Source: Durusdinium trenchii (Eukaryota; Sar; Dinophyceae; Suessiales; Symbiodiniaceae). Taken from it: 64,000 nucleotides of DNA. A model generated the notes under the pieces. The model was given only the letters and a program-made list of their open reading frames with translations, ran no database searches and had not been told where the DNA came from. The stretch lies in NCBI GenBank assembly GCA_963970005.1, contig CAXAMN010003558.1, positions 382,275-446,274 on the forward strand, read 5' to 3'. The translations under genes were made by a program, and so were the position numbers. Each line of letters opens with the position of its first letter. Within the stretch, counting starts at the first letter, position 1. Below, piece after piece: positions 23,801 through 30,585 of this stretch.

Positions 23801-26800
23801 TTCAATGACATGTGTCTAAATTCTTCTTTTGTGGGGCCGTCAACATTTTTTTGCGGGAAAGCGTTGCCCAGAATTTGGCCACGGGTCCGACTCTCCCCTG
23901 TGTTCAACTCCTCCCTCACCCCTTGCTACGCGGTATTGGGCACGCTGCCTGGGCCTACACGATAGGACCCCCAAAGGACCGCGCGCGCGGGCGCGCGCCG
24001 CCAGGGTCTATGTTTATTTTTTCTAGCCTTGGGTCGCCATACGTGGTTCGTGTTCAGTGAGTTACCGCTGCAGCCGAAGAAAAGAAACCGAACGACACGG
24101 ATAGTGGGGCATGTGCAGCCTTAGAAGAGCGTTGAACAAAGTGTCGGAGAGGTTCTCCGGCGTGGGCCGCGTGGGTGTGGCTTCGACTTCGATCTGCTAA
24201 AGAATGGCTGGAATTGGGGAAGCATCAACTCAAAGTCGGTTGTTGAAGAGTTCCCTGTGTAGACACACACACATAATGGACATGCATGAGATGGAAGCAC
24301 CACAAAGAAGACATCTTGCAACGTGATTTCTAGTGCGAGATGTTCCAACATCCATCTATCAAAAGGTTGATGAATCATGATTTATAAATAAAGTATCACC
24401 AGGAGGGAAATCTCATCTTCCACATATTCCACCACTTCTAGACCGCTCCACTATGGGCCTCCGACCCCTAGACGCCCCCGCACCCGCCGACCCACATTTC
24501 TAGCGTCACCCGGGCTCATGTGGATTCGTCAAAAAACATCAAAAGCACAGGGAAAATGATCAAACATGGCCACTGATGAAAAGCAGCTGCCAAGCCTCTT
24601 AGAAAATAAAGCATTGAACATGGATACAAGCTTAGAGGAGAAGTTTGGGTCAAGCATCATTAGCATCAGCAGAGTCTCGGCAGGAAAGATGCAAATTCTT
24701 TGGGGCACGACTAGGCAGAAAACACTGTGAACTACAGCGCGTTTGCAACATGTATGTAGTTTATGAACAACGCTGCTCGTACTCTGGTGATGCCAATGGT
24801 GCTCGGCACAACTGCTACCTCAAAACTTCCTCTCCTCTTTGCATGCTTTCTTCTCTAGAGATAAGGCTTTACAGTAGCCATGCGTTATCGTTTTCTCTGT
24901 GTTTTAAACCTTTTTTGAAGAAAATACATACGTCCCGGTGATGTTCAAATGTTGGTTTGCGGCCGACATTTCTAGCACTACCTGGGCTTTATATGGCTTC
25001 TTCGAATATCAGGCTGTGCTGGTTTAGCGTAGTTGCCGGGGTTACGGGGTTAATCCGAGGCATCTGCGTGGTAAAAACGGTAAAAAAAACGAAAAAATAT
25101 GTCTTTACCGTTTTCCCCGGGGGCAGGGGCACTCGGTTTTTGTCCACCATATCCGCGGTAAAAACGGTAAAAAACGAAAGTTTTATTTTTTTACCGTTTT
25201 TACCGGGGGGGCTCCCCTTTTTCTCCACTATATCCGCGGTAAAAACGCTAAAACGCGAATTTTTTCTTTTTTTACCGTTTTTACCGGAGGGGCGCCCCTT
25301 TTTTCTCTACGATATCCGCGGTAAAAACGGTAAAAATCAATAGTTTTATTTTTTTACCGTTTTTACCGTGGGGGGCGCCCCTTTTTTCTCTACCATATCC
25401 ACGGTAAAAATGGTAAACAATGAAATTTCTCTTTTTCCCGAATGCGTAGCGAAGGGTTCCCGTTTATAGTTGGGGGTGTGGGGGTTGGACATGTGTTTGC
25501 ATGGCTTGCGTCGTGTCGTCGTCTCTCGTCGTCTGTCGTCGTCTCTCGTCGTCTGTCGTCGTCTGTCGTCGTCTCTCGTCGTCTGTCGTCGTCGTGTCGT
25601 CGTCGTCGCGTTTCAAATTTGCTGCCATTGGGGGAAGCTTTTGCAAGTGACTTTTCATGGATGTGTCACGTGTCAGTTTGCGCCGCAATTCCATTGTGAT
25701 TGGCATGACACCGACATGTCGCGCAAGAAACGTGATGCATTCCGCTGCACAGGCGCAGCGTTTTGTGAGATCCGCAGTTTGCTGCGCAGTGCCATTGGGA
25801 TTAGCGTTTGGAGAGTCGTGTTTTTGGGGTGTTGGGTGTGGCCGTGCCATTGGGATTTGCGTTTCAGGGTGTGGCATCGAAGCTCTGTTTTCGTGACAAG
25901 TCTCAGCTGAAATGGCGATTTTGGTGGATGGGAGTGTGCTCTGAACGGGTCGAAATCATTCCAAACGTGTGGTGTGGTGCAAATTTTGTTGAAGCTCACA
26001 TGCGATGATATTGTCACTTTTCGTGGCAGGCGCAGGACTTCTTTGAAGCGTGGAAGTGCGATTCTCGTGGCAGGCGCAGGGAATCGTGAGGTTGCGAGGT
26101 GTGAGGGAGGTGACATTTCGTGGCAGGCGCAGTACTTTGTGCGCGTTAGACGTGTGGATGGGGAAAGATTCGTGGCAGGCGCAGGGAATCGTGAGGTTGT
26201 GAGTTGTGGTAGAGGTGAATGTCGCTGTCCCATTGGGATTGGCGTGTGAGCGGATGTTGTTTGGAGGGGCTGGAATCGCGAAACTGCTTGGCAGGGCTGC
26301 GTGATGTGTGTGCTCCGATGGGTGTTTCCGCTTGACTTTGCTCGTTTTGCAGACTTTGACGTGTGAGCTTTTGAGGAATTCTCGTACGAAACGCTCGTTT
26401 TGGAGACTTGACGCGCAACCCTCTGCGGAGATCGTGCGTGTCGAGTGTGCGAAATGCAGGCTAGAGTGCGATTTGTCCCATGCGCGCGCAACCCTCTGCG
26501 GAGATCGTGCGTGTCGAGTGCGCGAAATGCAGGCGAGAGTGCGATTTGTCCGGTGCCCACGCAACCCTCTGCGGAGATCGTGCGTGTCGAGCGCGCGAAA
26601 TGCAGGCGAGCACAGGCGACTTTGTACAACTTTAGTACGCGGGGTATCTGGATAGCTGGAAGATGAGAACTGGTGACTTGGTAGTACAACTTTAGTACGC
26701 GGAGCAATCTGTGGAGCTGGAAGCTGAGAACTGGCGACTTTGTAGTACAACTTGAGGACGCGGAGCAATCTGTGGAGCTGGAAGCTGAGAACTGGCGACC

Positions 26801-29800
26801 TTGTAGTACAACTGTAGTACGTGGAGTATCTGGGGAGCTGGAAGCTGAGAACTGGCAACCTTGTAGTACAACTTTAGTACGCGGAGTATCTGGGGAGCTG
26901 GAAGAGAGTCCCACAAGAGTGTCCCGCAACAGTGTCCCACTAGAGTGTCTCACAAGAGTGTCCCTTAAGAGTGTCCTACAGGAGTATCCCACAAGAGTGT
27001 CCTACAAGAGTGTCCCACAAGAGTGTCCCACAAGAGTGTCCTACAAGACTGTCCCACAAGAGTATCCTACAAGAGTGTCCCACAAGGAGAGTCCCACAAG
27101 AGTGTCCCACAGAGTGTCCCACAAGAGTGTCCCACAAGAGTCTCCTACAAGAGTGACCCACAAGAGTGTCCTACAAGAGTGTCCTATAAGAGTGTCCCAC
27201 AAGAGTGTCCCACAAGAGTGTCCCACAAGAGTTTCCTACAAGAGTGTCACACAAGAGTGTCCCACAAGAGTGTCCCACAAGAGTGTCCTACAAGAGTGTC
27301 CTACAAGTCCCACAAGAGTGTCCCACTAGAGTGTCCCACAAGAGTGTCCTACAAGACTGTCCCACAAGAGTGTTCTACAAGAGTGTCCCACAAGAGTGTG
27401 CCACAAGAGTGTCCCACAAGAGTGTCCCGCAACAGTGTCGCTCAAGAGTGTCTCACAAGAGTGTCCCTTAAGAGTGTCCGACAAGAGTATCCCACAAGAG
27501 TGTCCTACAAGAGTGTCCACAAGAGTGTCCCACAAGAGTGTCCTAGAAGAGTGTCCCACAAGAGTTTCCTAAGAGTGTCCCACAAGAGTGTCCTGCAAGT
27601 GACCCACAAGAGTGTCCCACAGAGTGTCTCACAAGAGTGTCCCACAAGAGTGTCCTACAAGAGTGTCCCACAAGAGTGTCCTACAAGAGTGTCCCACAAG
27701 AGTGTTCCACAAGAGTGTCCTATAAGAGTGTCCCACAAGAGTGTCCCACAAGAGTGTCCTACAAGAGTGTCCCACAGGAGATTCCTACAAGAGTGACCCA
27801 CAAGAGTTTCCTACAAGAGTGTCCTACAAGAGTGTCCCAGAAGAGTGTCCCACAAGAGTGTCCTACAAGAGTGCCCCACAAGAGTGACCCACAAGAGTGT
27901 CCTACAAGAGTGTCCTACAAGAGTGTCCCAGAAGAGTGTCGCTCAAGAGTGTCCCACAAGAGTGTCCTACAAGACTGTCCCACAACAGTGTCCCACTAGA
28001 GCGTCTCACAAGAGTGTCCCTTAAGAGTGTTCTACACGAGTATCCCACAAGAGTGTCCTACAAGAGTGTCCCACAAGAGTGTCCCACAANNNNNNNNNNN
28101 NNNNNNNNNNNNNNNNNNNNNNNNNNNNNNNNNNNNNNNNNNNNNNNNNNNNNNNNNNNNNNNNNNNNNNNNNNNNNNNNNNNNNNNNNNNNNNNNNNNN
28201 NNNNNNNNNNNNNNNNNNNNNNNNNNNNNNNNNNNNNNNNNNNNNNNNNNNNNNNNNNNNNNNNNNNNNNNNNNNNNNNNNNNNNNNNNNNNNNNNNNNN
28301 NNNNNNNNNNNNNNNNNNNNNNNNNNNNNNNNNNNNNNNNNNNNNNNNNNNNNNNNNNNNNNNNNNNNNNNNNNNNNNNNNNNNNNNNNNNNNNNNNNNN
28401 NNNNNNNNNNNNNNNNNNNNNNNNNNNNNNNNNNNNNNNNNNNNNNNNNNNNNNNNNNNNNNNNNNNNNNNNNNNNNNNNNNNNNNNNNNNNNNNNNNNN
28501 NNNNNNNNNNNNNNNNNNNNNNNNNNNNNNNNNNNNNNNNNNNNNNNNNNNNNNNNNNNNNNNNNNNNNNNNNNNNNNNNNNNNNNNNNNNNNNNNNNNN
28601 NNNNNNNNNNNNNNNNNNNNNNNNNNNNNNNNNNNNNNNNNNNNNNNNNNNNNNNNNNNNNNNNNNNNNNNNNNNNNNNNNNNNNNNNNNNNNNNNNNNN
28701 NNNNNNNNNNNNNNNNGTTTTTACCGGGGGGGCGCCCCTTTTTACTCTACCGTATCCGCGGTAAAAACGGTAGAACACGAACATTTTATGTTTTTACCTT
28801 TTTTCCTGCGGGGTCGCGAAAGTATACCCCTTAGCAAAGCAACGCTCGCGAACCGGCTTAGATATCAGGACATCGGCAGTTTTCTTGACCGTTTCGACGG
28901 TCGAAAGTGGTCATGAAACATGTCACCAAAGATGTCTTCCAAAGATGTCTGGGCGCGCAGTCCCCCCAAGGGCGTCGCCGGTTGGCGAAGCCTGTCAGTA
29001 TACCGAGTACCAAATCCGCGCCTTGCTGGTCAATTCCCTTTCCGGAGCTCAAACAGCCTTGTTTCGATCTCAACACCTGTCCAGTCACAGCATTCGTGGT
29101 AAGGGATCCCTCGTTGCATTGTCACGCAGCGATTGCAGTGCAGGAGTTCCATGTCGTCTTTGTTAAGACCCACTCACAGTGAGTGGAGGGATTTTCGGGC
29201 ACCCGGACTTCCTGGATGCTCAGCGAAGGATAACATTTTTTGTTGCTGGTCAGCTGGCTTTGGAAACGAGGCGCATTCCCAGCTGTTGTCGCCAAGTACT
29301 CACCTTCACCAAGCCAAAAAGCTGTCCCATGGCCTCGCTGAGGTGCAGTGAATAGGGCCAAATAGACCAGTTTCTGGTGTAGTTTGATAGCACCCCCGGG
29401 AGTCTTTCGATGTTTTTGGGGTTGAAAAGCAGCCTCGGGGACAAGAAATGTTCACAGATGTTCCATACCCATATCATACTTTTGGATGTATTTGATTACT
29501 TGCTGACAACTTCACATGCCAGAACCCTCTCCATGGTCGCCTTTCTACACCGGATTCCGACCGATCGATGGGATAGATGGCATCGTTGCTCAGTACAGAA
29601 ATGGTTTGTGGACTTTGACAATAAGTCGTGTAGTCGACTGTGTGCAGTAGGGCTTGGCTCCATTGAATATCCTTTATTGCAAACCACATTATGGCATATT
29701 GAGCAAAGTCTCTGTTGATATTTCGATGTACTGTTACTGTGGGCGATATTATAGGCTTTACAAGTTCTTGAGTAGAATCAACCAAAACTTGACCAAAAAC

Positions 29801-29921
29801 AAACAAGTCTCTCAACAAATCGGCCCTCAGCATGCCCTTCCGTTCTCGCTTGTTTGTTCCCACCTCCTTCACAATCTTCAATCCCACCAATTTCCTCAAC
29901 TTTTCCAGTAAGGGGCGCAAC
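11762..29921 (-). CDS. CbbX/SpoVK-type AAA+ ATPase, copy 1 (multi-exon)
   Basis: Exons recognised, in order: 29864-29921, 23223-23262, 22490-22551, 15396-15473, 15008-15094, 14472-14546, 14190-14244, 11762-11835. Lid (12.1-12.8 kb) and tail (10.5 kb) exons are possible. The product would be a hexameric AAA+ ATPase of the rubisco-activase CbbX/SpoVK clan. These proteins remodel substrates using ATP; the substrate cannot be read from sequence. Walker A, Walker B, sensor 1 and Arg finger are all present. Not found: the exon after LVGL and the E-V-x-R-A-D-L-V exon between Walker A and B. The gap that should hold the latter also holds the retroelement, so this copy may be interrupted. Donors are GT, GC and GA. 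The gene is paralogous to copy 2 at 42.8-49.8 kb. Confidence 0.8.
12140..12200 (-). CDS. Possible lid exon of AAA+ copy 1
   Basis: After a CTCCCAG acceptor the minus frame reads ASQRLEDLIAFTSGCC. This can be aligned with the copy 2 lid segment ASDEAKKWIDRTVRFSTSCC (shared A-S and S-x-C-C). A competing candidate for the same position lies at 12.71-12.80 kb. Only one, or both, may be real. Confidence 0.3.
12265..12278. repeat. A homopolymer run
   Basis: A run of consecutive A residues lies inside an apparent intron of AAA+ copy 1. Confidence 0.8.
12711..12797 (-). CDS. Candidate lid exon of AAA+ copy 1
   Basis: After a pyrimidine-rich tract and CCCAG acceptor, the minus frame reads FNEVLDSQGLVVADQAGEVF then DFLRIL. 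Q-G-x-x-x-x-D-x-A is also found in the copy 2 lid (RQGFTASDEAKKW). The position between the DYSC exon (14.2 kb) and NGRTVRN exon (11.8 kb) fits. A plus-strand ORF overlaps and is the main alternative. Confidence 0.4.
13331..13345. repeat. CT dinucleotide run
   Basis: Short CT microsatellite. A TA-rich run follows at 13553-13570. No gene was seen between 12.97 and 14.15 kb. Confidence 0.7.
13955..14062. repeat. Diverged interspersed repeat A/B and GCCAGCACTGGTGA doublet
   Basis: ATCGCTACTAG and ACAAGGGCATTACTACT words repeat three times, then GGGCCAGCACTGGTGA occurs twice in tandem (about 14031-14062). Confidence 0.55.
14190..14244 (-). CDS. AAA+ copy 1: DYSCNEL exon
   Basis: It begins after GAGCAG with DYSCNELGQIGSLVAR, aligned with DYTCAELNHISGIF in copy 2. 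This is the F-x-D-Y-t-x-x-E-L segment after the Arg finger in CbbX-type ATPases. In copy 1 an intron splits FE from DY; in copy 2 there is none. The 3' end is uncertain. Confidence 0.75.
14472..14546 (-). CDS. AAA+ copy 1: Arg-finger exon
   Basis: 25 codons encoding ETEMDSFFDSNPG then FKSRVPFTFRFE. The S-N-P-G-F-K-S-R-V-P-F stretch is the family's Arg-finger region. The acceptor is TCCCAG. The donor is GC (GAG then GCGCGT), and it joins in phase to DYSC at 14244. Confidence 0.85.
15008..15094 (-). CDS. AAA+ copy 1: FGQEAVDTL and sensor-1 exon
   Basis: 29 codons: DSFGQEAVDTLIKEMEDKR then KNVIVILAGY. This is the canonical helix plus sensor strand of CbbX-type AAA+ proteins. The acceptor is TGTGAG. 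The donor is GC after the Tyr codon, joining in phase to ETEMDS at 14546. Confidence 0.9.
15268..15347. repeat. 12-bp tandem repeat GTGCTGCACGCC
   Basis: About 6.5 imperfect copies of a GTGCTGCACGCC unit lie inside the intron between the Walker B and FGQEAVDTL exons of AAA+ copy 1. The Cys/Ala/His ORFs across it are artefacts of the repeat. Confidence 0.8.
15396..15473 (-). CDS. AAA+ copy 1: Walker B exon
   Basis: 26 codons with VEKAVGEALGGVLFIDEAYA; the Walker B acidic pair is the D-E of FIDEAY. The acceptor is CGCAG before GTGGAG. The donor is GA (GGAAAG then GACCCA), and the next exon also begins GAC, giving a short direct repeat at the intron ends. Confidence 0.92.
16265..16420 (-). CDS. 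Possible exon with P-loop-like GGIGKTT
   Basis: The minus frame reads ILTNIGGIGKTTFLYCG, which fits G-x-G-G-I-G-K-T-T, the kinase-1a pattern of STAND/NB-ARC ATPases. Only one motif is present and no splice boundary is convincing, so it may be chance. It lies inside an intron-sized gap of AAA+ copy 1, near the retroelement. Confidence 0.2.
   Translation of the reverse strand, partial: SCLYILYTSLNILTNIGGIGKTTFLYCGGYLFARRGNYLHPMHNPVSDLLL
16710..17798 (-). pseudogene. Tyrosine recombinase (integrase) of the retroelement
   Basis: A 362-codon open frame, the longest credible one in the window. The N-terminal part (about residues 50-130) resembles a SAM-like core-binding domain (RERYTDCLNRFFDWLAGEG). 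The catalytic domain shows an Arg box (FFGLLRTGELLSLRAKD), a second box (RPYSLRRGGATFHF) in place of the usual H-x-x-R, and the presumed nucleophile Tyr in ARTARIYLND near residue 310. Length is normal for a YR domain with tail. The C-terminus is basic (GGRGAKKGKPKD). The ORF itself looks intact; upstream domains are in other frames, so the polyprotein is broken. The start Met is arbitrary because translation would come from an upstream fusion. Confidence 0.88.
17755..18080 (-). pseudogene. RNase H-like domain of the retroelement
   Basis: The minus frame has EHINALELRAVKTAIVWRL, RLIDSLVVLHALSRGRSSSR and, in a second frame, YVDTHQNPADRPSRR. This matches the DIRS/Ty3-type RNase H layout: H-x-N-x-L-E-L, then D-S, then T-x-x-N-x-A-D-x-x-S-R. 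The change of frame between the D-S motif and the N-P-A-D motif shows a frameshift at about 17800-17830. It directly follows the methyltransferase end and precedes the recombinase. Confidence 0.8.
18290..18966 (-). pseudogene. C5 cytosine-specific DNA methyltransferase domain (truncated)
   Basis: C-terminal two-thirds of a Dnmt-type catalytic domain. Motif IV ENV is in WLVENVASMDAHDCETMSLA. A following block LIDAGKVSLARRPRLYWCRW parallels the Dnmt3-type region that follows motif IV. A target-recognition-like stretch leads to the end region EREAILGFPLDY and motif X LTLLGNSWSIPVVVYLL. The N-terminal SAM-binding motif I and the Pro-Cys catalytic loop (motif I to early IV) are missing beyond 18970. 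A single frameshift near 18495-18525 separates the middle from the motif X part. It is not functional as it stands. Fusion to RNase H/YR in the same frame system shows it belongs to the retroelement, not to a host Dnmt gene. Confidence 0.85.
19200..19322. repeat. CATG-rich repeat array 1
   Basis: Units such as CATGAGCATGAGCATG and CATGCCATGAGCATGACC recur. The array is palindromic at the 4-base level and partly alternating purine/pyrimidine. Confidence 0.75.
19544..19925 (+). CDS. Weak plus-strand coding candidate, Pro/Lys/His-rich
   Basis: Two overlapping plus frames (19544-19762 and 19753-19986) have disordered, protein-like composition: YPPPMPKHQPKPKQEQKGDE, KDFIHVHEHVHGHDHP, then KPAGEPVAPEEDNGRPEDPR. 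The H-V-H-E-H-V-H part is itself a translated CATG repeat. It could be a disordered-protein exon on the strand opposite most genes, or part of a repeat family. Confidence 0.25.
20430..20705. repeat. CATG-rich repeat array 2
   Basis: Dense GCATGTGCATGTGCATGC and TTCATGGGCATG words. CATGTGCATGTGCATG at about 20588-20605 is alternating purine/pyrimidine, so Z-DNA-prone. Related to array 1 at 19.2 kb. Confidence 0.75.
20880..21293 (-). CDS. Zinc-ribbon-like, disordered protein ORF
   Basis: A 137-codon minus-strand frame. The N-terminal CSRCCKWRLLAGECTVC has C-x2-C-x10-C-x2-C spacing, suggesting a zinc ribbon. It is followed by an Ala/Ser segment (LKAAASSSRLPSTSEAEAK) and a charged, probably disordered stretch (EEAGKGEPSPKKKTAEETPK), then AEKAAQYLLTRLGSS. 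GC and composition are clearly coding-like. It lies upstream, in the same direction, of the methyltransferase retroelement, and could be a separated N-terminal part of that element or a host exon. Function unknown. Confidence 0.5.
   Translation of the reverse strand: MNIPRSIGLKRSMQTCSRCCKWRLLAGECTVCASLERLKAAASSSRLPSTSEAEAKTTKILDGAYYSLARLFPESDEEAGKGEPSPKKKTAEETPKGEKSPTSAEKAAQYLLTRLGSSQSCFSSRGIPGNSTLSNQC
21534..21690 (-). CDS. Candidate exon, unknown protein
   Basis: The minus frame reads PLSARKRLLQAKMQGTREGV then DHKEAAWRDQNAERIIEQRN, charged and helical. Unknown family. It lies within the copy 1 AAA+ span. Confidence 0.4.
22030..22140 (-). CDS. Candidate exon, unknown protein
   Basis: The minus frame reads GEVKMGVVAMPKEVKKRLKE then EAKWVAIWGAAFKSWG. 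Coding-like and helical, unknown. A linker exon of AAA+ copy 1 is possible but not shown. Confidence 0.35.
22377..22442. repeat. Interspersed repeat B (opposite orientation)
   Basis: AGCGATGGCCTCCACCTAGTAGC and GTTAGTATAGTAGTAATGCCCT words. This is the reverse complement of the GTTGGAGGCCATTGCTA family, located immediately 3' of the Walker A exon of copy 1. Confidence 0.6.
22490..22551 (-). CDS. AAA+ copy 1: Walker A exon
   Basis: 62 bases encoding FLGNPGTGKTVVARIVGEMM, a perfect P-loop (G-N-P-G-T-G-K-T). The acceptor is CCGAG; the donor is GC (ATGATG then GCATCT). Joined to the exon ending at 23223 it restores HMR-FLGNPG in phase. Confidence 0.92.
23223..23262 (-). CDS. AAA+ copy 1: exon before Walker A
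   Basis: The minus frame reads SSLGGQSFHMR, parallel to KSLMGQSFHMQ of copy 2. The exon ends CACATGC with a GC donor. The first two bases of the Walker A exon complete the Arg codon. The 5' boundary is uncertain. Confidence 0.75.
23978..24001. repeat. Alternating CG stretch
   Basis: GCGCGCGCGGGCGCGCGCC, a 20-odd base stretch of CG dinucleotides, strikingly GC-rich for this window and potentially Z-forming. Confidence 0.6.
24080..25055. other. Interval without a recognised gene
   Basis: Short ORFs only. It falls in a presumed intron of AAA+ copy 1 (between 29.9 and 23.2 kb) and leads into the satellite nest. Confidence 0.4.
25060..25440. repeat. 82-bp tandem repeat with hairpin
   Basis: ATCCGCGGTAAAAACGG recurs at 25151, 25232, 25314 and 25396 (periods 81-82), with a first variant at 25062. 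Each unit carries CGGTAAAAACGGT and its inverted partner ACCGTTTTTACCG around an A/T-rich spacer, then a G run and CGCCCC. About 4.7 units. Confidence 0.9.
25505..25612. repeat. GTCGTCT/GTC simple repeat
   Basis: Repeated GTCGTCTCTCGTCGTCT and GTCGTC units. The Ser/Arg/Val-rich ORFs on both strands are repeat translations. Confidence 0.9.
26015..26230. repeat. Dispersed GTGGCAGGCGCAG repeat, second locus
   Basis: CGTGGCAGGCGCAG recurs four times (about 26021-26190), followed by GGAATCGTGAGGTTG or TACTTTGTG. It is related to 2.2-2.8 kb and 55.8-56.3 kb. The long minus ORF 25673-26992 spans several unrelated repeats and is not a gene. Confidence 0.7.
26414..26632. repeat. 73-bp tandem repeat
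   Basis: CGCAACCCTCTGCGGAGATC starts at 26414, 26487 and 26560, exactly 73 bases apart; about 2.7 copies. Confidence 0.9.
26625..26905. repeat. 61-bp tandem repeat
   Basis: GTAGTACAACTTTAGTACGC starts at 26681, 26742, 26803 and 26863 (60-61 bases apart), with a partial unit before. About 4.5 copies, each with GGAGCTGGAAGCTGAGAACT. Confidence 0.9.
26908..28089. repeat. 13-bp minisatellite CCCACAAGAGTGT
   Basis: About 90 copies of a 13-base unit, variants CCCACAAGAGTGT and CCTACAAGAGTGT, running into a sequence gap. Because 13 is not a multiple of 3, each frame of a strand reads the same 13-residue peptide cycle (VSHKSVPQECPTR-like), so all forward frames stay open for long stretches. None of these ORFs is supported as a gene. 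Confidence 0.95.
28090..28716. other. Assembly gap (627 N)
   Basis: Unresolved sequence. The left edge is the 13-bp minisatellite and the right edge is the 82-bp hairpin repeat, so the gap hides a repeat transition of unknown true length. Confidence 0.99.
28717..28812. repeat. 82-bp hairpin repeat, right-hand copy
   Basis: Begins GTTTTTACCGGGGGGGCGCC and contains TATCCGCGGTAAAAACGGT, the same family as 25060-25440, about 3.3 kb away across other satellites and the gap. Confidence 0.85.
28895..28985 (-). CDS. Weak candidate exon
   Basis: The minus frame reads QTSLEDIFGDMFHDHFRPSK. Protein-like, unknown. It lies within the span of AAA+ copy 1 just after its first recognised exon. A plus-strand ORF overlaps 28885-29166 and is an alternative. 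Confidence 0.3.
29864..29921 (-). CDS. AAA+ copy 1: N-terminal exon (LVGL)
   Basis: 58 bases encoding LRPLLEKLRKLVGLKIVKE, the L-x-x-L-I/V-G-L-x-x-V-K start of a CbbX-type AAA+ module. The acceptor is GCCAAG before GTTGCG; the donor is GT (GAG then GTGGGA). Exon 2a in copy 2 matches it. The following exon (VKxxM...) of copy 1 was not found in 23.3-29.8 kb. Confidence 0.75.
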
Positions 29922-30004
29922 CTTGGCTGAACATGGCTGAACAAACTCACCGTTTCAAAGCATTTTGCTTTGATGTCCGAGTGGTGAGTGGTCCCGTTGA
30001 AACA

Positions 30005-30095
30005 CCCAAAACGAGGCTCCTGGCCTTAGTAACAATGTTCGCTACTAGGGGCTCAAGGGCATCGCTACGAACGGAGCATTCTTACTACTATAGTC
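30005..30095. repeat. Interspersed repeat A
   Basis: GAGGCTCCTGGCCTTAGTAAC, CTACTAGGGGCTCAAGGGCA and TCGCTACGAACGGAGCA, the same words as at 9.36 kb. Confidence 0.7.
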
Positions 30096-30585
30096 TGAAC
30101 CCGGCAAGCAACTCTTCAGACTCTTCCATCAGTTGCAAGTTGTCCTCAGATGACGGACAGAAAAAAACGACCGACGAAACCGCCAAAAACCACCGAAGGC
30201 TGCGAGTGGTGTCTGGACGTCCGTTTTGGATCTTCTGATTCGAAAGGTTTCAGTTTTTGATGATCCAGAATGGGACCAACAAAGACTCAGAATCCATACA
30301 CTACATGACTATATATATATATCCTATCTGTCAAGAATTCAACCTGCTGTTAAGTTGCTTGGGGACCGTCGTTCGTTGCTTCGGGGGAATTAGCGCAGAA
30401 GAAGTGCTTTTGACCCTTGCGGACCTCTGAAGAATTGGTTGTTCAGAACTAAGAGAGGGTATAAAACACGTCTTGTTTTTTTTTTTTTGCGTTGTTAGTG
30501 GCAACATACGAGACCCAAAGGACTATTTCATAGGTTTGTTTGTCTCGTGAGTGGTGAGTGAACGGCCCGTGGTAAAAGCTTTGTA

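Noticed and set aside
25673-26992. Minus ORFs of 439 and 300 codons
   Set aside because: They cross four different tandem/dispersed repeats and have composition dictated by them; no domain or splice logic.
26772-28089. Long ORFs (up to 257 codons before the gap) reading VSHKSVPQECPTR
   Set aside because: They translate a 13-bp minisatellite; every forward frame gives the same peptide, so openness is no evidence of a gene.
28090-28716. CRISPR-like spacing of repeats around the satellite nest
   Set aside because: Units are contiguous tandem repeats without unique spacers, in a eukaryotic context.
28027-28916. ORFs of 245-339 codons across 28.1-28.7 kb
   Set aside because: They run through 627 Ns; the open frame is an artefact of the gap.
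29122-29361. Possible third P-loop (AEHPGSPGARKS-like) on the minus strand
   Set aside because: The Gly-Lys-Ser/Thr core is missing and no partner exon is nearby; chance similarity.
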